DNA from: Mesostigma viride
Taxonomy: Eukaryota; Streptophyta; Mesostigmatophyceae; Mesostigmatales; Mesostigmataceae
Reading direction: 5' to 3'
Assembly (NCBI GenBank): GCA_009746045.1
Contig: RPFO01002136.1
Coordinates: 90,250-154,249 of the forward strand
Length of the DNA stretch: 64,000 nt
The notes below the pieces were generated by a model, which saw nothing but the letters and a program-made list of their open reading frames with translations, made no database searches and was not told where the DNA came from. The translations under genes and the position numbers were made by a program. Shown here piece after piece: positions 22,180 to 50,640 of the stretch; positions within the stretch are counted from its first letter, which is position 1, and the number at the start of each line of letters is the position of its first letter.

Positions 22180-25100
22180 TCACTCAATGCCAAACTTGAT
22201 CAACAGTCCTCCACCATCTCTCTGAAAAGAAGCAATCTAAAGAGAAGAATCATGCAACAGAGTGAGGGGTAAGGGGTGGGTGCATTCCAGCCTTGTAGTG
22301 TTGGGAAAAATGAGGCAGCAAAGTCGTATATACACAAGGGGCAAAACACTTACTTGGATGTTATGATGGCCCAGGTAAGGCAGCAGCGTGCCACGGAAGC
22401 TGACATCAACACGCCGCCATGAGACACGAGAGAGCCGTCGAGCCATTAAATCTGTGGGTCATCAAGGTCCAAGAGAAAAAGTGGGAGTACGTACGTTATT
22501 GGTGAGTCGCCAATAAGTCACTCGTAGGAGCCATTTATAATCGACCATGTCATTACCTTGTTAAGGATATCAGAGTAGCATTCTGCAGCTTCTCCAAACA
22601 CAGTATCTTTTGACTCGCTCACCAATCACGATCCTCCCGTGCGATAAAAGAGCTTGCTCACAGATAACTTAGAGGCACATAATGGACACCCAAGCTGCGG
22701 TTCGACATGCATCCTTCCCATACGACTGCAGGGACCTTCCTATAGACGCCACAATATCGAAAGTCTGCCCAATAAGTACCGCAAGACAGATAGAGAGGGA
22801 CAACATGGCCAAGTGAGCGTCCATTGCGAGCTGGGCTTGTCCATACTTCAGAAACAAACCTGATTCTAATGTTTACTAGGGAATACTCAGCAACAGTGCG
22901 CCCAAGAGACAATCAGCAGTGGTGAGCTTCTTTTGTTTAACTCATGCGATCTCTCGCGTGGGCAATGATTATCCTGATGCTGGCCCAAACGGTGCCACAG
23001 GCACTCCACAGAACGTTGCTCCCGCGTGGTAGCTTCAATGACCACAAGATCGTCCCGCCTCGCTACTTGTACGAGTTTCCTAGAGACGTCACCGAAGGGA
23101 GTTGGTGCCATGGCACATTCCTTAGGTTTGCGCCTTCTTCCAACCACTCAACTTCCAGGATGCACACCGCACGATCCCAGGTAGTTTATCCCAGGGTTGC
23201 CAGGCTAGCATCCAGCACCTCCCTGACATCCAGCCCAGCCCCTTCTGCCAGCCTGGGATCCATCAATCTCCGCCAGCATGTGTGCAGCGAGAGCGGTTGA
23301 ATCGAGCAAGAAAATAGCTTGCGTGGACCACCCACGCAATAGAATACAACGCAGCCAACCCAGCGAAAACACGAACCTGAGGAATACTGTGTGCTTAACA
23401 ACCAGCAATAAATGCATCTTTTGGGCTTAGAGATAGATTGGCTGCCACGCCTACTCCATACTGCGTTTTTGGAACCCAACCCTGTAGCACACCCACCAAC
23501 TAATGTGTCCTGCGGCATCCTCGCATAGTTTGCCAGGTCGTCAATATCCGGCTCGCGGCTCCTGCGCATGCTGTCGGCTCCCTTCTGGCGCGCGTCCGCT
23601 GCATGCTCCCCCTCCACATCACGCAGCAGGTACCGGTACTGTGAGCGCTGCGGCCGGCGAAGCTGCTCGATCTCGCGCCGCACCTGCGCCGATGACAGCG
23701 CAAGGAATGCCGGATGCCAGCACAGGTAAGGGCAAGGGGCAGCATAAGCAAACACGTGGCGATTTGCGGAACGGTGGTGGCTGGACAAGGCCGGTCATCA
23801 CAAATGGTATTTCCATAGGTAAAACCTGGTACATGCAGCAACAACATAAAACCAATCAAACTTAAATCATAGTGTCTCTCTGTGACAGCATCAGGTGCAC
23901 AAAACAGGTAGTCAGCAGCATTAGTTAATGAATTAATTAGGAACATAACTCCATTGGGAGTATATGTAGCAATTATCCCAGAGAAGGGGCATATGGCTTT
24001 TAATACATTCTGGGCTACTTCCTGCAAGGGTGGGAATGTAAACGACACTTGCTCTAGGTGCACCAAGGGCATCGGCACCACCATGATGTCTCAGAGCTCA
24101 ATTGAGGCCTTTCATGGGGTGGAAGTCAGCAGCATGCTCAGGTCAAGACTGCCGGTCGGCACACAAAGGCGATGGATGGAATGGGAAGCCAGCGTACAAG
24201 GGTTGGCCATCCTATAATGAAGTATTCGTGCCATGCACAGGAGATATTCGAGCAGTTCAGATGGTCCATGTCATCACTGGCACGCACCCATGATCACAGA
24301 ATTTAAAAATCTCTAGCGAAACAGGAGCCATACGAGCTACAAAACGCCAGACATGAAGCCTAGCTGACACACCAAAACTCGAAAGTCATGACTCATGAGT
24401 CTAATTACAAGGGAAGGCTGCACTGTGGCAAGTAAGTGCTTGCTCTGGTGTCACCTTAAAAAAGAGGATTGATAAACGAAGGGACAGAAGCATGAGGAAC
24501 ATATGCAGTCTTTATGTAGACAAGCAGCCAATGCTTTGGCGAAATGACATATATTACCTCCTCCAGCTGGGCCCGCGTGCGGATGCAAGAAGTCCTCCAC
24601 CCGACGATGTGGTCCCACTCCACGTTGGCGTACGCGGTGCGGTACTGGAACTGGGACAGTGCCGACCTGCGCTCGCCATGAAATACCAAGATGGTCACGG
24701 TGGGGAGAGCAGCAGCACGCATGGTGTCCGCATCAGGACAGTGCCATGTGTCAGCCTGCTCGAAACCTAGTGCTCAAGGCCATGAGAAAATGTTAGCACA
24801 CAGACATGACTCCCAGGCTCATTTTGGCATGTTCACTATGGATAGGAAAGACAACATGCATGGCTGGCGGATAAGAACGAGCACAAACTAGTAATGACTG
24901 TATTATTAGCAGCACCGGCAACAATATCAGGCACAAGGAATACGTGACGAATATGACAGGCGCTATATGACAACGAATACTTTTCCGGGGTCATTTGATA
25001 TACTGAGGCTTCAATGTCTTCTCACCAACATCCCAACCGGCTGGGGGATGCTAATGCCAATAGGAAAAGAGTCCAGGTCGGGCAGACGCACTGACTCTAA

Positions 25101-28100
25101 AAGGTATAGCGTCACCATTTTCAAGGGCATGGCAGATATGTCGCAAGCGCTCGACATGCACACCTCTGGCATAAATCATCCCAGTGCTTCGTCTATAGAT
25201 CGCAAAAACCTGATGGCTGTTTCATAGACTTGTTGAGACAGGACCTCAATGTGCTGCCTGTCTGGTACAATGTACATCCAAGAAGAAACAAGATGAGGAT
25301 GCTGGCAGCCGTATGACAAGCAGGCCAGCAGGCCAGCAGGCCAGCAGGCCAGCAGGCCAGCAGGCCAGCAGGCCAGCAGGCCAGCAGGCCAGCAGGCCAG
25401 CAGGCCAGCAGGCCAGCAGGCAAGCAGCAACACATGTCAATAGCGATCATGCTTGCAGCCATCACTCACAGGAATTTGCCTGTTTCGCAGTTTCCTGTCA
25501 TCCTCATGAGGAGAGGGGCTGCAGCAGCAGGGCTGATTGCTGCATCCTGCTTGAAGGGAACATCTCGTAGAAACAGATGCTGCCCTGTGCGCTGATATAG
25601 CACGGCTGCCACGGGGGAAGCGATGGCTTCCACTGTTGGGTGCAACAGGAAGGGCACCTGCCAAACAATCCACATGTTCATATTTGAAACACAAAGAAGA
25701 AATGCAGGATCATGTGGTCGTTCAACGTGTTTGCTGCTTCAGCGTCCAGCATACAAACTGCGGATTGCGTGAAGCGCCACACTGCGGATCGAGAGACCGA
25801 ATACGGCTGTTCCAGTAAGGGGATGCACTGAACCGTGCAAGAGGTACGAGACTAATACGGCCCAAACAAAGCCTTGCGGTTCATGATTTCCCATCAAGAT
25901 GGTCACCAGCTGCCTCGAACATGATTACTACTTTTGTTTGTATGCAACCATTTACTACATGGCCAGTCGCTTCCTGTCAGCGAACTAAGAAACGCCCTTA
26001 CAAGCAGTAAATTCCCCTAGGCACAAATAAAAAGCCAAGCCAGCCTTACTTGTAACTGTACGCTTCCCAGGTGCGGCGACGACAGCGAGACGTAATGCAG
26101 CGGGCGCAGCCCTTCAAACGGCCGGAAATCATCTGGCCGTGAAGCACCCCCTCCCCCAACTGTCGCCGAGACCAGCTTGTCCGCCCCCACGGCCACCGCA
26201 GCTTCCTCCTTGACGCCGATCGCCGCCTCGGGCGAATACAGGCACGCGGCCGCGTACCGGCAGATCAGGCCCCCCAGGGAGTGTCCCACCAGGGACAGGC
26301 TTTGCAGGCTGGGGCTGCGTCGTGAGATTTGGCGCACCTGCCTCCAGTCAAGGCACCGTTGAGGACAGCCATGGGCACGCTGAAACTCATCAGATGAAGA
26401 AAAGGGCTTCCATTGAATGTCAGTCCATGTCGTGCAGAAACACCACGAAAAGACTTTGGGAGATGTAGAAAAAGACACTGTACAAAAAGACACTATAGAA
26501 AAAGACACTGTACAAAAAGAGAGGGGAGAGGGGAGATGTAACCTTGTACATGCATGTGGTGTGAATGCTAAGCAAAAACATGACAATAGAACAAGATGAA
26601 ACTAAGGACATATCCCCGGCAAACTTCTTCTTGGCATACGTTTTGAAAGCAAGAAGCATAAACAAGACCCCTTTGGCACTTCCTAGCAAAATGGCCAGGG
26701 CAAGACAACCAAAGTCATGCATGCTATTACGTGGGACTGAAAACCAGGAGGCTGCCACATGCCACATACCTCCTCAGCAAGCCGCGTTCCTGCCACATCA
26801 ACACCTTCGAACGTTTGCAGGTACGAGTTGGCCTCGCTCACTGCGGCAAGAAACAGGGGCCGAAAAAAATGAAGGCACACACACCCTAAGGTAGTAGCAT
26901 GAATTATGACAAAAAAAAAAAAAATCCTGCAATACTTAGTCCTCATGCGACTCCATTTTCAGACTGTGCTCCCTTTGCCAAGTATCGCTTTCTTGAAGGC
27001 CTTCCCAGGCTCGCAGAGGGAGTGGAAGGCTCATAGTCTCTCTCGTTCCCACCCAGTTACAAACCTATTCCATGCTGCCCCATTCAGCCCTTGTGCAGGC
27101 GTGGGCGACTTGCTGCCGTCGTCACCTTCATAAGCAGGTCGTGTGGACCCCAGCAGCCCGTATGGTTTGCGAAAATATGATGCATGACGTGCAGTGAGGG
27201 GATTCATTGGCCCATGACACCGACCAAAAAAATTGTGAACCAACGTATGCACAATTGCTGGTATTTCGATGCTCCGTGAAGGTTTCTTGCATTTCATAAG
27301 GACCTGACAGCTAACCACCGCTGCTGTACGACACGTGTCTAGTAGGATAAATGCAAGATCGCCGGGGTATATAGAGAAACAAGCACGTAGCAACAAAAAA
27401 TCCTAGGGTAGAAACAAGCACGGGTAGGCACGGCCGCTGCAGACACCCAGCCGGCTCTACTTGGTTCAACTAGGTTAGGTTCAACTAGGTAGGCTCTACT
27501 AGGTTCAAAGCACTGCTGGTTGGAATCCACGCAGACATTGCCAGGATACCGACAGAAAGAGCCCCATCGCAAGCCATCCTGCCGTGATATCCTTGCACCT
27601 CATGTCTGCGGGCATATTAGATGCTCTGTCAAAACGCATATTGCATGGAAGACATCCCGATTGCAACTTATTTCCAAGAGCCCCGACAACGTTCCATGTG
27701 TATACCCTCCCCAAAGGCAAATTCAGCGCTGTTGGCAATGTCATGCTGACCGCAAGCAGGGGCATCCCTACCGTATACAAACGTCCCAGGGCCGAGCCGC
27801 TCTTGCAGCCGTTTGCTCGTCCAATCCCAGTCCGCCTTGCTGTTACCGACATAGCAGGTAGGTGTGTGATCCAAAGTATGGTTTAAAGTAAGTTCATCAC
27901 ATGTGCGGTCCATGTGCCCACATTAAATGCACAGGCAACCTGATACCTCCCTGTTTGTTCTAGTTGGCCAGGGAGCCACCCACTAGCTCAATTGCAACAT
28001 GGTCACCAGCCATACGGAAATACAAATCGAATGGCCCCAAAGAGACAACCACCTTCTTTGCATCCATGCCATACACGCTTTGGATGCTTAAGAGGCCATA

Positions 28101-28911
28101 ATTGTGACAGATGATAGAAGTGCTAAATATGTTATAGACGTCAAAAGGCGTTAAATGCTATAGATGCTCCCTGAAGGCAAAAAGGTCTCACCTCACATAA
28201 CCATACCTCATTGGAAGTTGAAAGACACATACCTACTTACTGCGCTAACTAATGACGCAAGGTTTGCAGCAGGTGGCTGACTGGCTTACGGGGAACCTTG
28301 GCAGAACATGTGCCGTGCATAATAGGCGTCAATGCGCGCATTTTGCCCACGTTTGCTTCATGGACGCCTAGGGCAGGCCTTCAATGCTCACCTTTACGTG
28401 CAGATTGGAAGCAGTCAAGCAAGCTGCATCAAGGATACAAGGGGGTTATGCTAAGTTTCTGATACTTTCAGCCATAGGATTACCCGTGGCTGAGAATAAT
28501 GTAGGAAGCTATGCCCTACCTCGCCATGGAAATGAGGCAACCCGGACAACAAGTAATCCATGACATTCCACAGTTATCAACAATGAACGGAAGGTATAAA
28601 GCCATGGCTGCAAAACTCGTGGCGCCTGTAGCGTGACGCCTGGCCGCATCACTGGCAGAAATGTATGAGTTGCCTTGCCTTCCAAATAAGCCGTTGGCCA
28701 ATACCACCAGATGCTCGGCGTTGACGCTCTTGTTCAAATTACAGCTCGCCGGTGTGAATGACCAACGTCTTGAAGGTCGAGATTTGTGAAGTGGTGGAGT
28801 TAGTCGTACACTTTGTCCTCGGAATTCATCAACGGATGCACGATGCCTATTAATGCCCTTCGCATTGAAAAACGCACAGCCTGCATTCATTGTCGCCCAA
28901 TTCAAAGACAT
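22180..28911 (-). CDS. DUF676-type serine esterase / lipase-like protein
   Basis: Nine exons in transcript order: 28679-28911, 27772-27839, 26770-26840, 26050-26337, 25470-25657, 24558-24666, 23497-23683, 22354-22451, 22180-22221 (427 aa, frame kept at every join). It is an alpha/beta hydrolase: HLVVLANGLFGSKADW near the oxyanion loop, TFEGVDVAGTRLAEEV, the nucleophile elbow GHSLGG, LHYVSLSSPHLG, TGQHLFLRD, PLLMRMTG, YANVEWDHIVGWRTSCIR with the likely catalytic His, and SWRRVDVSF near the end. The NG in place of HG is, as I recall, usual in plant members. The substrate is unknown; the family is annotated as putative serine esterases. The first 60 residues are basic and Ser-rich and could be a plastid targeting sequence. 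Intron 1 has a GC donor (AG|GCAAGG). An additional 5' exon is possible because a CAG precedes the start exon. It diverges from the EDEM gene over about 780 bp. Confidence 0.85.
23925..24080 (-). mobile_element. truncated (TTAA)n retroelement end in esterase intron
   Basis: The reverse complement matches 21135-21310 over most of its length, including the CATATGCC block, the ATACTCCCAACGGAG-like hairpin and the AATTAATT tail. It lies in the intron between esterase exons 6 and 7. Confidence 0.7.
25319..25423. repeat. 8-bp tandem repeat (CCAGCAGG)n
   Basis: About thirteen near-perfect units in the esterase intron 24667-25469. The reverse strand reads open as LLACWPAG repeats; this is not a gene. 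Confidence 0.95.
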
Positions 28912-29689
28912 TTCCTGCACAGAATACCGGGCATAATGACATTAACGAGATGCGATGAAAACAGAAAACAAGGACGTTCAATAGTTTAAATCATTTTCAG
29001 GCGTTTCATGCGAGGTTATCTGGGATTTGGGTGTATTGCAGACCAACTTTCGATAGCTTTTGTCAGGTCGCTTCTGGGAAATTACCTTATTTTGCGACCA
29101 GGATCACGCCAGGATAAATATTATTAATTTTGTTGGCACCGCAACGACGTGACATTTGGCAGCGTCCTGACTCCTGAGAGAAGCCCGGCGAAAATTCAGC
29201 CGATGCATTCCATGGCCATGCCGCGCGAAGTTTTCGTGCGATTGTATTGGAGGAAGGTACTACAGGGTACGAAGCAGCGTGGGTTAAGATAAGCAAATGG
29301 AATACTAGAGACCTATCCCTGTCCAGAAGTCTTATAACTGACCGTACTATTTTTCACCGTAGGAAACGTGGCAACCTTGGCAACCACGATCGGGTTCTCC
29401 TCAACAGCAGCACCGTATAAAATAGCTACTGGCATCCAGGCGATGGCGGAACCTGGCGTTGAGCCAGACATGACACGTGAGGAGAGCTTGCCGAGGTGTG
29501 GAAGGCTGTTATAGGCCTTGTGTGCCCAGACTAACAGGCTACTGTAGTGGTTGTGTGAAATGACGATGAGGATGGCGTGGAGTTCCCAGTTGACAGCTCG
29601 GTGGACACATAGCTGGAATTACGGTTGGCCCAGCGCGTTAACCCCGTAGTTATTGTAGTTCTACGTTTAGGCAGGCTGGCCTGCTCGCC
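28912..29689. promoter_or_regulatory. divergent promoter interval, esterase / EDEM
   Basis: About 780 bp between two start codons facing apart, so it should hold both promoters. No TATA box or other element could be assigned by eye. Confidence 0.4.
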
Positions 29690-44448
<14,759 letters not shown>

Positions 44449-45660
44449 CTTTCTCCCAGGTGACTTGGTTGCTTGGCGGCTATTTCCACTGCCATGAGCC
44501 CCACCTGGAGGCAGTATCTGCTCAGGCCCCATGCAGGGAATGACATCGCAGCTCTACCGGCTTTGCTGCAAAGTGGGCCCAGATGCCTGGCCACCGGGGT
44601 AATCTTGGCGAAGCATTGGTCAGAATTTCCCTCGGGTCATCTGGGGTCAGCAAAGAAACTGTGGCCATGCCTTGCAGCCTGCGAGCAGAGCTGCAGATTT
44701 ATTGACCCCCGTGAGGGCGACCACTGCCTCCCCTGCCAAGCTGCACGGGAACGGAGCTGATACTTTTTTTTTGTTTCCAGGAAACGGTGAGAGCAATTCC
44801 TCTTTCATGGGAGGCTCCCTAAAATCTCGGCAGCGGGTTCTGCAATCTGCCAATCTGAGTGCTTCTTTCTCACTTTGTTGTGCACAGGTTGCGGGAATGG
44901 TTGTCGTGGTCAGATCGTGGGAGAGGCAAAGGCGAAGCCCTTGATGTTACAATGACCAGCCGTGGTTTTTGTTGAGCGGCCAGAATCTATCTGGGTTTGT
45001 CCTTGCGTGCCACCAGTACAGTTAGTTCGCACGAAAGGGTACCCTGCATCTGTCTGATTCAGGAAAGACTCTTTGTAACACACATTGTGCCCATAGCCAA
45101 ACATGCCTATGTGTCTCTATACTAATAGCTTGTGCACATGTCAACTCCGTTATGTGCGCATACGGCACAAACGTTGACATGTATGAAGTGCACCCTTGTA
45201 CAGGTGTAGAAGTGGAAGTTGTTGCAATTATAGCAATATTATTTATTCAAACGTGGCTTTACTGTCCTTCCAGTCATTTTGCAATTGATCAATCTATACA
45301 TGTGGATCCAAGTTCCAACCCATGGGAGAATCGACTGCTGTGCTTGAAATAAACTATAATACACAAAGCCTGAATTGTGACATGATTACTTGTTGAGGCT
45401 GTATAAGCTTTTGAAAAAATCTATTATACATGTGAGACACCTGTTCCTGGACGTACGCATGGCGGTCCAACGCCATGCCTGAGGATTAGAGCAGTTACAT
45501 CGGAGATGAAAGGCGCGACGATCGCAGAAGCCGCGTGGCTGTGTGCAGGAAGATCTGCATATGGAGATCCAGATCAGTAACGGCGAACACGGCGTGGCTG
45601 ACCGGGTGGTGGATGATCGAAAACAGACAGCGCGCCTGGATTGATTATTTAATCCCCAAA
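44449..45660. other. EDEM 3' UTR and intergenic
   Basis: No exon or transposon protein recognised. A TGTAA at 45074-45078 is a candidate poly-A signal. Confidence 0.4.
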
Positions 45661-45785
45661 GGGGACACGAGGCTAATTAATTAACACGTTACTGCGTCAC
45701 GGGAGCAAAGTCCTCAGGGAAATTAATACAGCTGCACATGTGGGCAAAGTAATGCTATCTACTTAATGCTAATTAATTAATTAAT
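45661..45785 (-). mobile_element. short truncated LINE end with (TTAA)n
   Basis: The reverse complement reads CTGAGGACTTTGCTCCCGTG, then ACGCAGTAACGTG and TTAATTAATTA, matching the 3' end at 50570-50620. GCTAATTAATTAA occurs at both sides (45673 and about 45768) and may be its target-site duplication. Confidence 0.6.
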
Positions 45786-46340
45786 TAATTAATTAATTAA
45801 TTAATGAGAGATGAATTAATTAAACACGTGCTCCCGTTGGGGAGACTGTCACGGAGCACCTATGTGTACGTGCACAACAACGGGTATAGGGGGCAGAGAC
45901 CCCCCCCCTTAATCCCCTCATCACGCCACAGGGGGCTCAATCGGACCCGTCTAACTATAAACGATCGGCGGGGCATCCCCTGTGGGTGCAATTAATATGT
46001 CCCGCGTGTGAGCATTGTATTGCTATGGAGACGTGAAAAACAAGCATCCGGTGCTAGGCGAAGCGCATAGCTAGGCTGGCTGATGTCTGTTAGTAGGCTA
46101 TGCATATGGCTGGTTAGTAGGCTGGTTAGTAGGCTATGCATGGCAACGTTCTGCCCTGCATTGGCGTTGCCGGTTATGGGATGGCGATGTCAAGTTTGCA
46201 TCATGTTAATGCTAATGCATCATCTGGTGTGGATCCCATCATATAGGCATTATTACATTAATTAATTAATGAAACTCGTGCTCCCGTTGGGGAGTCATCG
46301 ACGGAGCACCGAAGTGCTTTTAATCCCTGTATGTGCACAA
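45769..46340. mobile_element. (TTAA)n elements: one copy plus the left part of a second
   Basis: Two copies of a (TTAA)n tract are each followed by CGTGCTCCCGTTGGGGAG and a CGGAGCACC block (45823 and 46272). The first continues through GTGCACAAC and GGGCAGAGACCCCC into about 200 bp. The second stops at ATGTGCACAA (46331-46340), where a LINE has inserted; its continuation resumes at 50631. Confidence 0.75.
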
Positions 46341-46932
46341 GCTCGGCGTGGCCCAAAGCGTCGTCATCAAAACGGCACGACGGCTCGGCGGCCCCACCGC
46401 CCCTGTCTTGGTGGAATTCCACTGCAAGGAGGACAAACTGCAGGTGCAGAAGGCCCGCCGGAACCTCCACGATACCCAACTGAGCATCGACGATTACTAT
46501 ACCCCGGAGCAGCTTGAGGCCCGGGCTGCCGCTTTGAACCGGCCGGAGGTCCACGAGGCTCGGGCAGCCAAGCAGGCCAACCCGCAACTACGGTGCAGCA
46601 TCTATGCCCGCCTCTTTAATGGCGTCTTCATCGTCCGCATTAACGGCCAGGACCTTCCTCCAATGACGGCGACCCCCATGGATACCGCCGTGCCAGCGCC
46701 CCAGCCCCTGCTCGGCCCCCGCCGTCACCGCCATCGCCACCGGCATCGACGGTCACCTGCTCCCCAGCACGTGTGGGGATCCGCCGGGGCAACTTCAGCT
46801 CAGGTATGGCTGCCAGGCTTGGCCGTCCCCCTAATAAATTCGTTCGCTTTGCACCTGAGCCGGAGCCCGCGCTGCGAACCCTTCTCTCCTATCAATGACG
46901 ACGCTCGCGGCCCCGCGGCTCCGCGGCTTTAG
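46341..46932 (+). pseudogene. LINE ORF1 C-terminal fragment
   Basis: The frame lacks its own start because the element is truncated in the ORF. It shows an L1 ORF1-like C-terminal domain: VLVEFHCKEDKLQVQKARRN, then LSIDDYYTPEQLEARAAALN and a YARLFNGVFIVRING end. A His/Arg/Pro-rich tail follows. It overlaps the start of the ORF2 frame. Confidence 0.65.
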
Positions 46933-49900
46933 CAGTGGGATCTGCCTAACTCCCCTTCCCGCCCCTTTGCCTTCGCAGCCCTCGGGCTGTCGGAGAGAGA
47001 GCACCGGGTCGGCAGTGAGCCAGGTTCGCCCCGCCTCGCGCGGCCGCCTCCGAAACCTCCTCAGACTGCACGCATTTCTTATGCGTGCAGACGCAGACTC
47101 ATTCTACCTGGCCACCCGAGCCAACCGTCGGCGTCGCCTCGACGCGTTGGCAGGAAGAATCGAAACGGTGATTGAAAGCATAAGTCCCCAACCCGCCCCC
47201 CCTACCCCACCACCTCCACCCCCACCCCCATCACCACCCTGCTCCATCTCCGCCCCCACCCCCGCCTGCACCCCCCTTTTCGGTCAACGCGCGCCCTTGG
47301 TCATCGCCACCTTCAACGCCCGCACGCTCCAGCCCGACGCTGACCGCTGTCACTGCCTGCGCAGTGACGACTGTCAGTGCCATCGAGTCTCCAATCTTAT
47401 TGGTTTCTGCATCGACAATAATATCGCCATCCTGGGAATCCAAGAACACAGGCGCACTGCATCGGCCCGCGGATCAACTGCCCTTGTTGCTGACGACATC
47501 GACGGCTGGCGGTTCTACTACGGAGGCGGCGACGGCACCGGGAACGGGGGCGTCGGTCTCCTCTGCTCCCCGCTCGCCGTACGCCACATGGGCGAACCCC
47601 AGCTGGTCAACGCTCGGCTCCTCGTGGCCACTTTTCATTCGATGGAGGGCCACTCGACCTACGCCCTGACGGTGGGCGTTGGTTACGCACCCCACTCCGG
47701 CCACCCAGAACAAGACCGCAAGGACTTCTTTGCAGCGCTGGAGAACCTGGCGAACGGCATCCCTGGTCGCAACTACCTCGCTCTGCTGCTGGACGCCAAC
47801 GCCACGCTACCACCGGGTACTGGCGGATGTCAGCACGCCCCCAACGGTACGGTCTCCAATGCCAACACTGAACTTTTTGCTGATTTGCTTACGACATGCG
47901 ATTTGGTCACTGCCAACACCGCTTTCCACATAGTCCAGATGCTTTGGTCACACACACCTCGCCAACTGGCACTGAACGCTGCATTGACTATGTTGTAATG
48001 CGCAAGCGTCATCAAGGATCTGTACTAGCTGCTCGCTCGCATGTGATCCCCCTGGTGCGCTCCGATCATCGCATCGTCACCGCCCGCATCCGCCTGCGAT
48101 TCCCCTCGCCCTTTCGTAAGCACGTGGCACCCCTGATTTGCGCACACTTCAGTTGCTCGAGAAATCTGACGACGCTCTGGAGGACTTCCCTGAAAAACGC
48201 GCCCACAAGCGCGCCGCAGAGGCGTTCGTCGACGCGCTGGACATCCCGGCCAGCCACGCCCAGCTGTTCGCTGCCGGCCCGGCATCGGCCCTTCGGCACC
48301 TCGCTGACAAGCTGCCCGCGGCCGGGGCCCTACTGCCCCCCCGCCGCCCGCCCCGCTTCACCAGCCTGCACCGGCTCCCCGCCGTCATCCAGGCCCGGCA
48401 AGCCCTGCGCGACAACAGCGACCCCGCCCGCTACGCCCGCCTCAAAGCCGATTACCACTCGGCCATCCGGCAGGCGACCAAGGAGCAGGAGGACCTTCAT
48501 GTCCGCGAGTACTTCGCCCACCTCAAGGACCAGCACGGCAAGTACGCCTGGACCCGCCTGCGTCACGCCCAACGGCCCGCCGGCGGCGCGCAGCCGGCGC
48601 CGCGGACGCTCTCTGGCTCACCGCAGCAGCAGCTCGACCAGTGGTATTCCTCCCAGTCCCGGCTGCTCGGCGCCCCCCCGCCGCCTCCGCCGCTTGGCCC
48701 TCTGGCGGCCGCACGCCTGGCAGTAGCACCGGCGGACGTCCCTGCGCCGCCCACGCCGCCCGCCGCTGAGCAGGACTACACGTACCCAGCCCTGACGGAA
48801 CCCCTGGCCGACCCCAACGAGCTCCCGCCGTTCACCGAGCTCGAGCTGAGCACCGCCGCCAAGCAACTCCGCTTTATGCCGCCGTTGGACCTGACCAGCT
48901 CCCAGCCCCGGTGATTAAGCTGACGGCGCTCACGGGGTTCCTGCTTGACGTCTGCAACCGGATCCTGCTTGCCGACGCGCCGCCGATTCCTGAGTGGCAG
49001 CACAGCTACCGTATTATGCTGTACAAAAACAAAGGTTCCCCTGACGACCCCGCCAACTACAGAGGAGTCTGCATCCAGAGCGCCGCACTTAAGTTGTTCA
49101 TGCGCATGATCCTCAACCGCCTTCGTTCTGCTCTCGACTGTCACCTTGGGGAAAGTCAAATGGGCTTCCGTCCTGGGCGCAACACCGTCATGGCCATCTT
49201 CGTCGCGCGTCGCCTCTTCGAGGAAATCGCTCTCCTGCAACCTGGTGAGTTTCCCGCCATCCTGATCTTCGTCGACTTCATCAAGGCTTTTGATTCTGTC
49301 CTCTGGGACGCTCTATGGGCTGTACTTGCTCGCGCTCGCGTCCCCACTCCCCTGATTACCGTCATCCGCACGCTGTATGAGGGGTCGACCACTTCGGTGC
49401 GCACTCAACACGGCATTACCCCGCCATGCCCACTGCAGACCGGCGTCTGGCAGGGTTGCGTCCTGTCGCCGTACCTGTTTATTATTGTAGTGGATTATGT
49501 TATGCGCCAGGCACGTGCTCGCTTTGCTAGCATTGCAGGCCGTGCCCCTGGCCTAGCGATCACGAACGAGCTTGGGGAAGGGGGGCCGACTAACAAGCAG
49601 AATTTACTAGCTGACCTCATTTATGCCGACGACATCACGCTCATCGAGAAGCCGGAGTCTGCCCAACTTTGGCTGGACTGCCTGGCGCTCGAGGCTCGGG
49701 CGGTTGGTCTAGAAATCAGCCCCAAAACGGAGGCCCTGGCCCTCGGCATGGCAGGGCCCCCACCCACACTCCGCCTCTTAGACGATGCCGAGGTCAACTA
49801 CCCTCCTTCAGGCCGCTTCAAGCTGCTCGGCAGTTGGCTTCCCGACTGCGAGGACGACATGACGACACGGATCGGCATGGCGTGGGCGCACCTCCATGAC

Positions 49901-50527
49901 CACCGCCGCTGGTGGAGCAACCCCGCCCTACCCCGGATCGTCAAGCGTGACCTCTTCAAGGTCGTCATTCTGACGATCCTGACCTACGGCGCCGAGACGT
50001 GGACACTGATGCAGGAGCTGGAGCAACGACTCGACGGCGCCGTCACCAAGATGCTGCTGCGCAAGGCCCTTAACATCCCCTTTGGTTTGCACATTAGTAA
50101 TGAGGATTTGTACGCTGATTTGCCCTATGTTTCCCACATTATTAGGCACAGGCGCCTGGGCCTAGCCGGGCACCTGGCCCGCACAGATCAGGTAGATACA
50201 TCAGATAGACTAGCTGGCACCAAGCCCGCCCAGCCTGGGCGATATGTCCTCACCTGGCGTGCCCCCGGCCGCGCGCGGCAGGGCCGCCACCCGTGGACTT
50301 TTCGTGATAGACTCGGCATGGACATGTGCTACACTAGACGTGACGGGCTCACCCCCGGGCAGCCTCCTGGTTTGTCTGTAATATGGAGGCAGATGGTGCG
50401 CAAGGATAGATGGCAAGTAGTGATGAAGGAGACCACCCCCAAGCCTGTGGGGGCTCCGCGTGTGACCAAGTATGGCATTCATAGCGATTCGGGCCGCGGT
50501 GCCCACACCCCTGTAACTAGGACCTAG
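46895..50527 (+). pseudogene. LINE ORF2 (endonuclease + RT), frameshifted
   Basis: The endonuclease begins near 47295 (LVIATFNARTLQ), with IQEHR, YAPHSG, LLLDANATLP and SDHRIVTARI. The frame must change near 47930, near 48150 and near 48870 to keep homology. After the last shift the RT reads YAAVGPDQLPAPVIK, MLYKNKGSPDDPANYRG, GFRPGRNT, FVDFIKAFDSVLWD, GVWQGCVLSPYLF and IYADDITLIEKPE, and ends at 50527. LLLDANA stands where GDFN is expected, a further departure in the endonuclease. At least three frameshifts make it non-functional as read. Confidence 0.85.
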
Positions 50528-50640
50528 ATGATAGCATATACCATCCATTCCGCCATCCCATGTTCCCCTCCCACTGAGGACTTATGCTCACGTGACGCAG
50601 TCACGTGTCTATTAATTAATTAATTAATTAATGTGCACAA

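Larger units (their letters stand above)
46341..50630 (+). mobile_element. 5'-truncated, decayed LINE with 10-bp TSD
   Basis: Flanked by ATGTGCACAA at 46331-46340 and 50631-50640. It starts inside the C-terminal part of ORF1, continues through an APE endonuclease and reverse transcriptase, and ends with a CACGTGAC-GCA-GTCACGTG hairpin (50590-50608) and a (TTAA)n tail. Its RT has IYADDITL and a C-terminal NEDLYADLPYVSHIIRHRRL block, unlike the L1-type element at 10312-17261, so it is a separate lineage. Frameshifts in the polyprotein mark it as dead. Confidence 0.9.

Noticed and set aside
22887-23147. Extra esterase exon (SRKLVQVARRDDLVVIEATT)
   Set aside because: The esterase exons on either side already join in phase (G|AT), and this stretch matches nothing in the family.
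25176-25440. LLACWPAG repeat frames
   Set aside because: Caused by the 8-bp tandem repeat in an esterase intron; the flanking exons join in phase without it.
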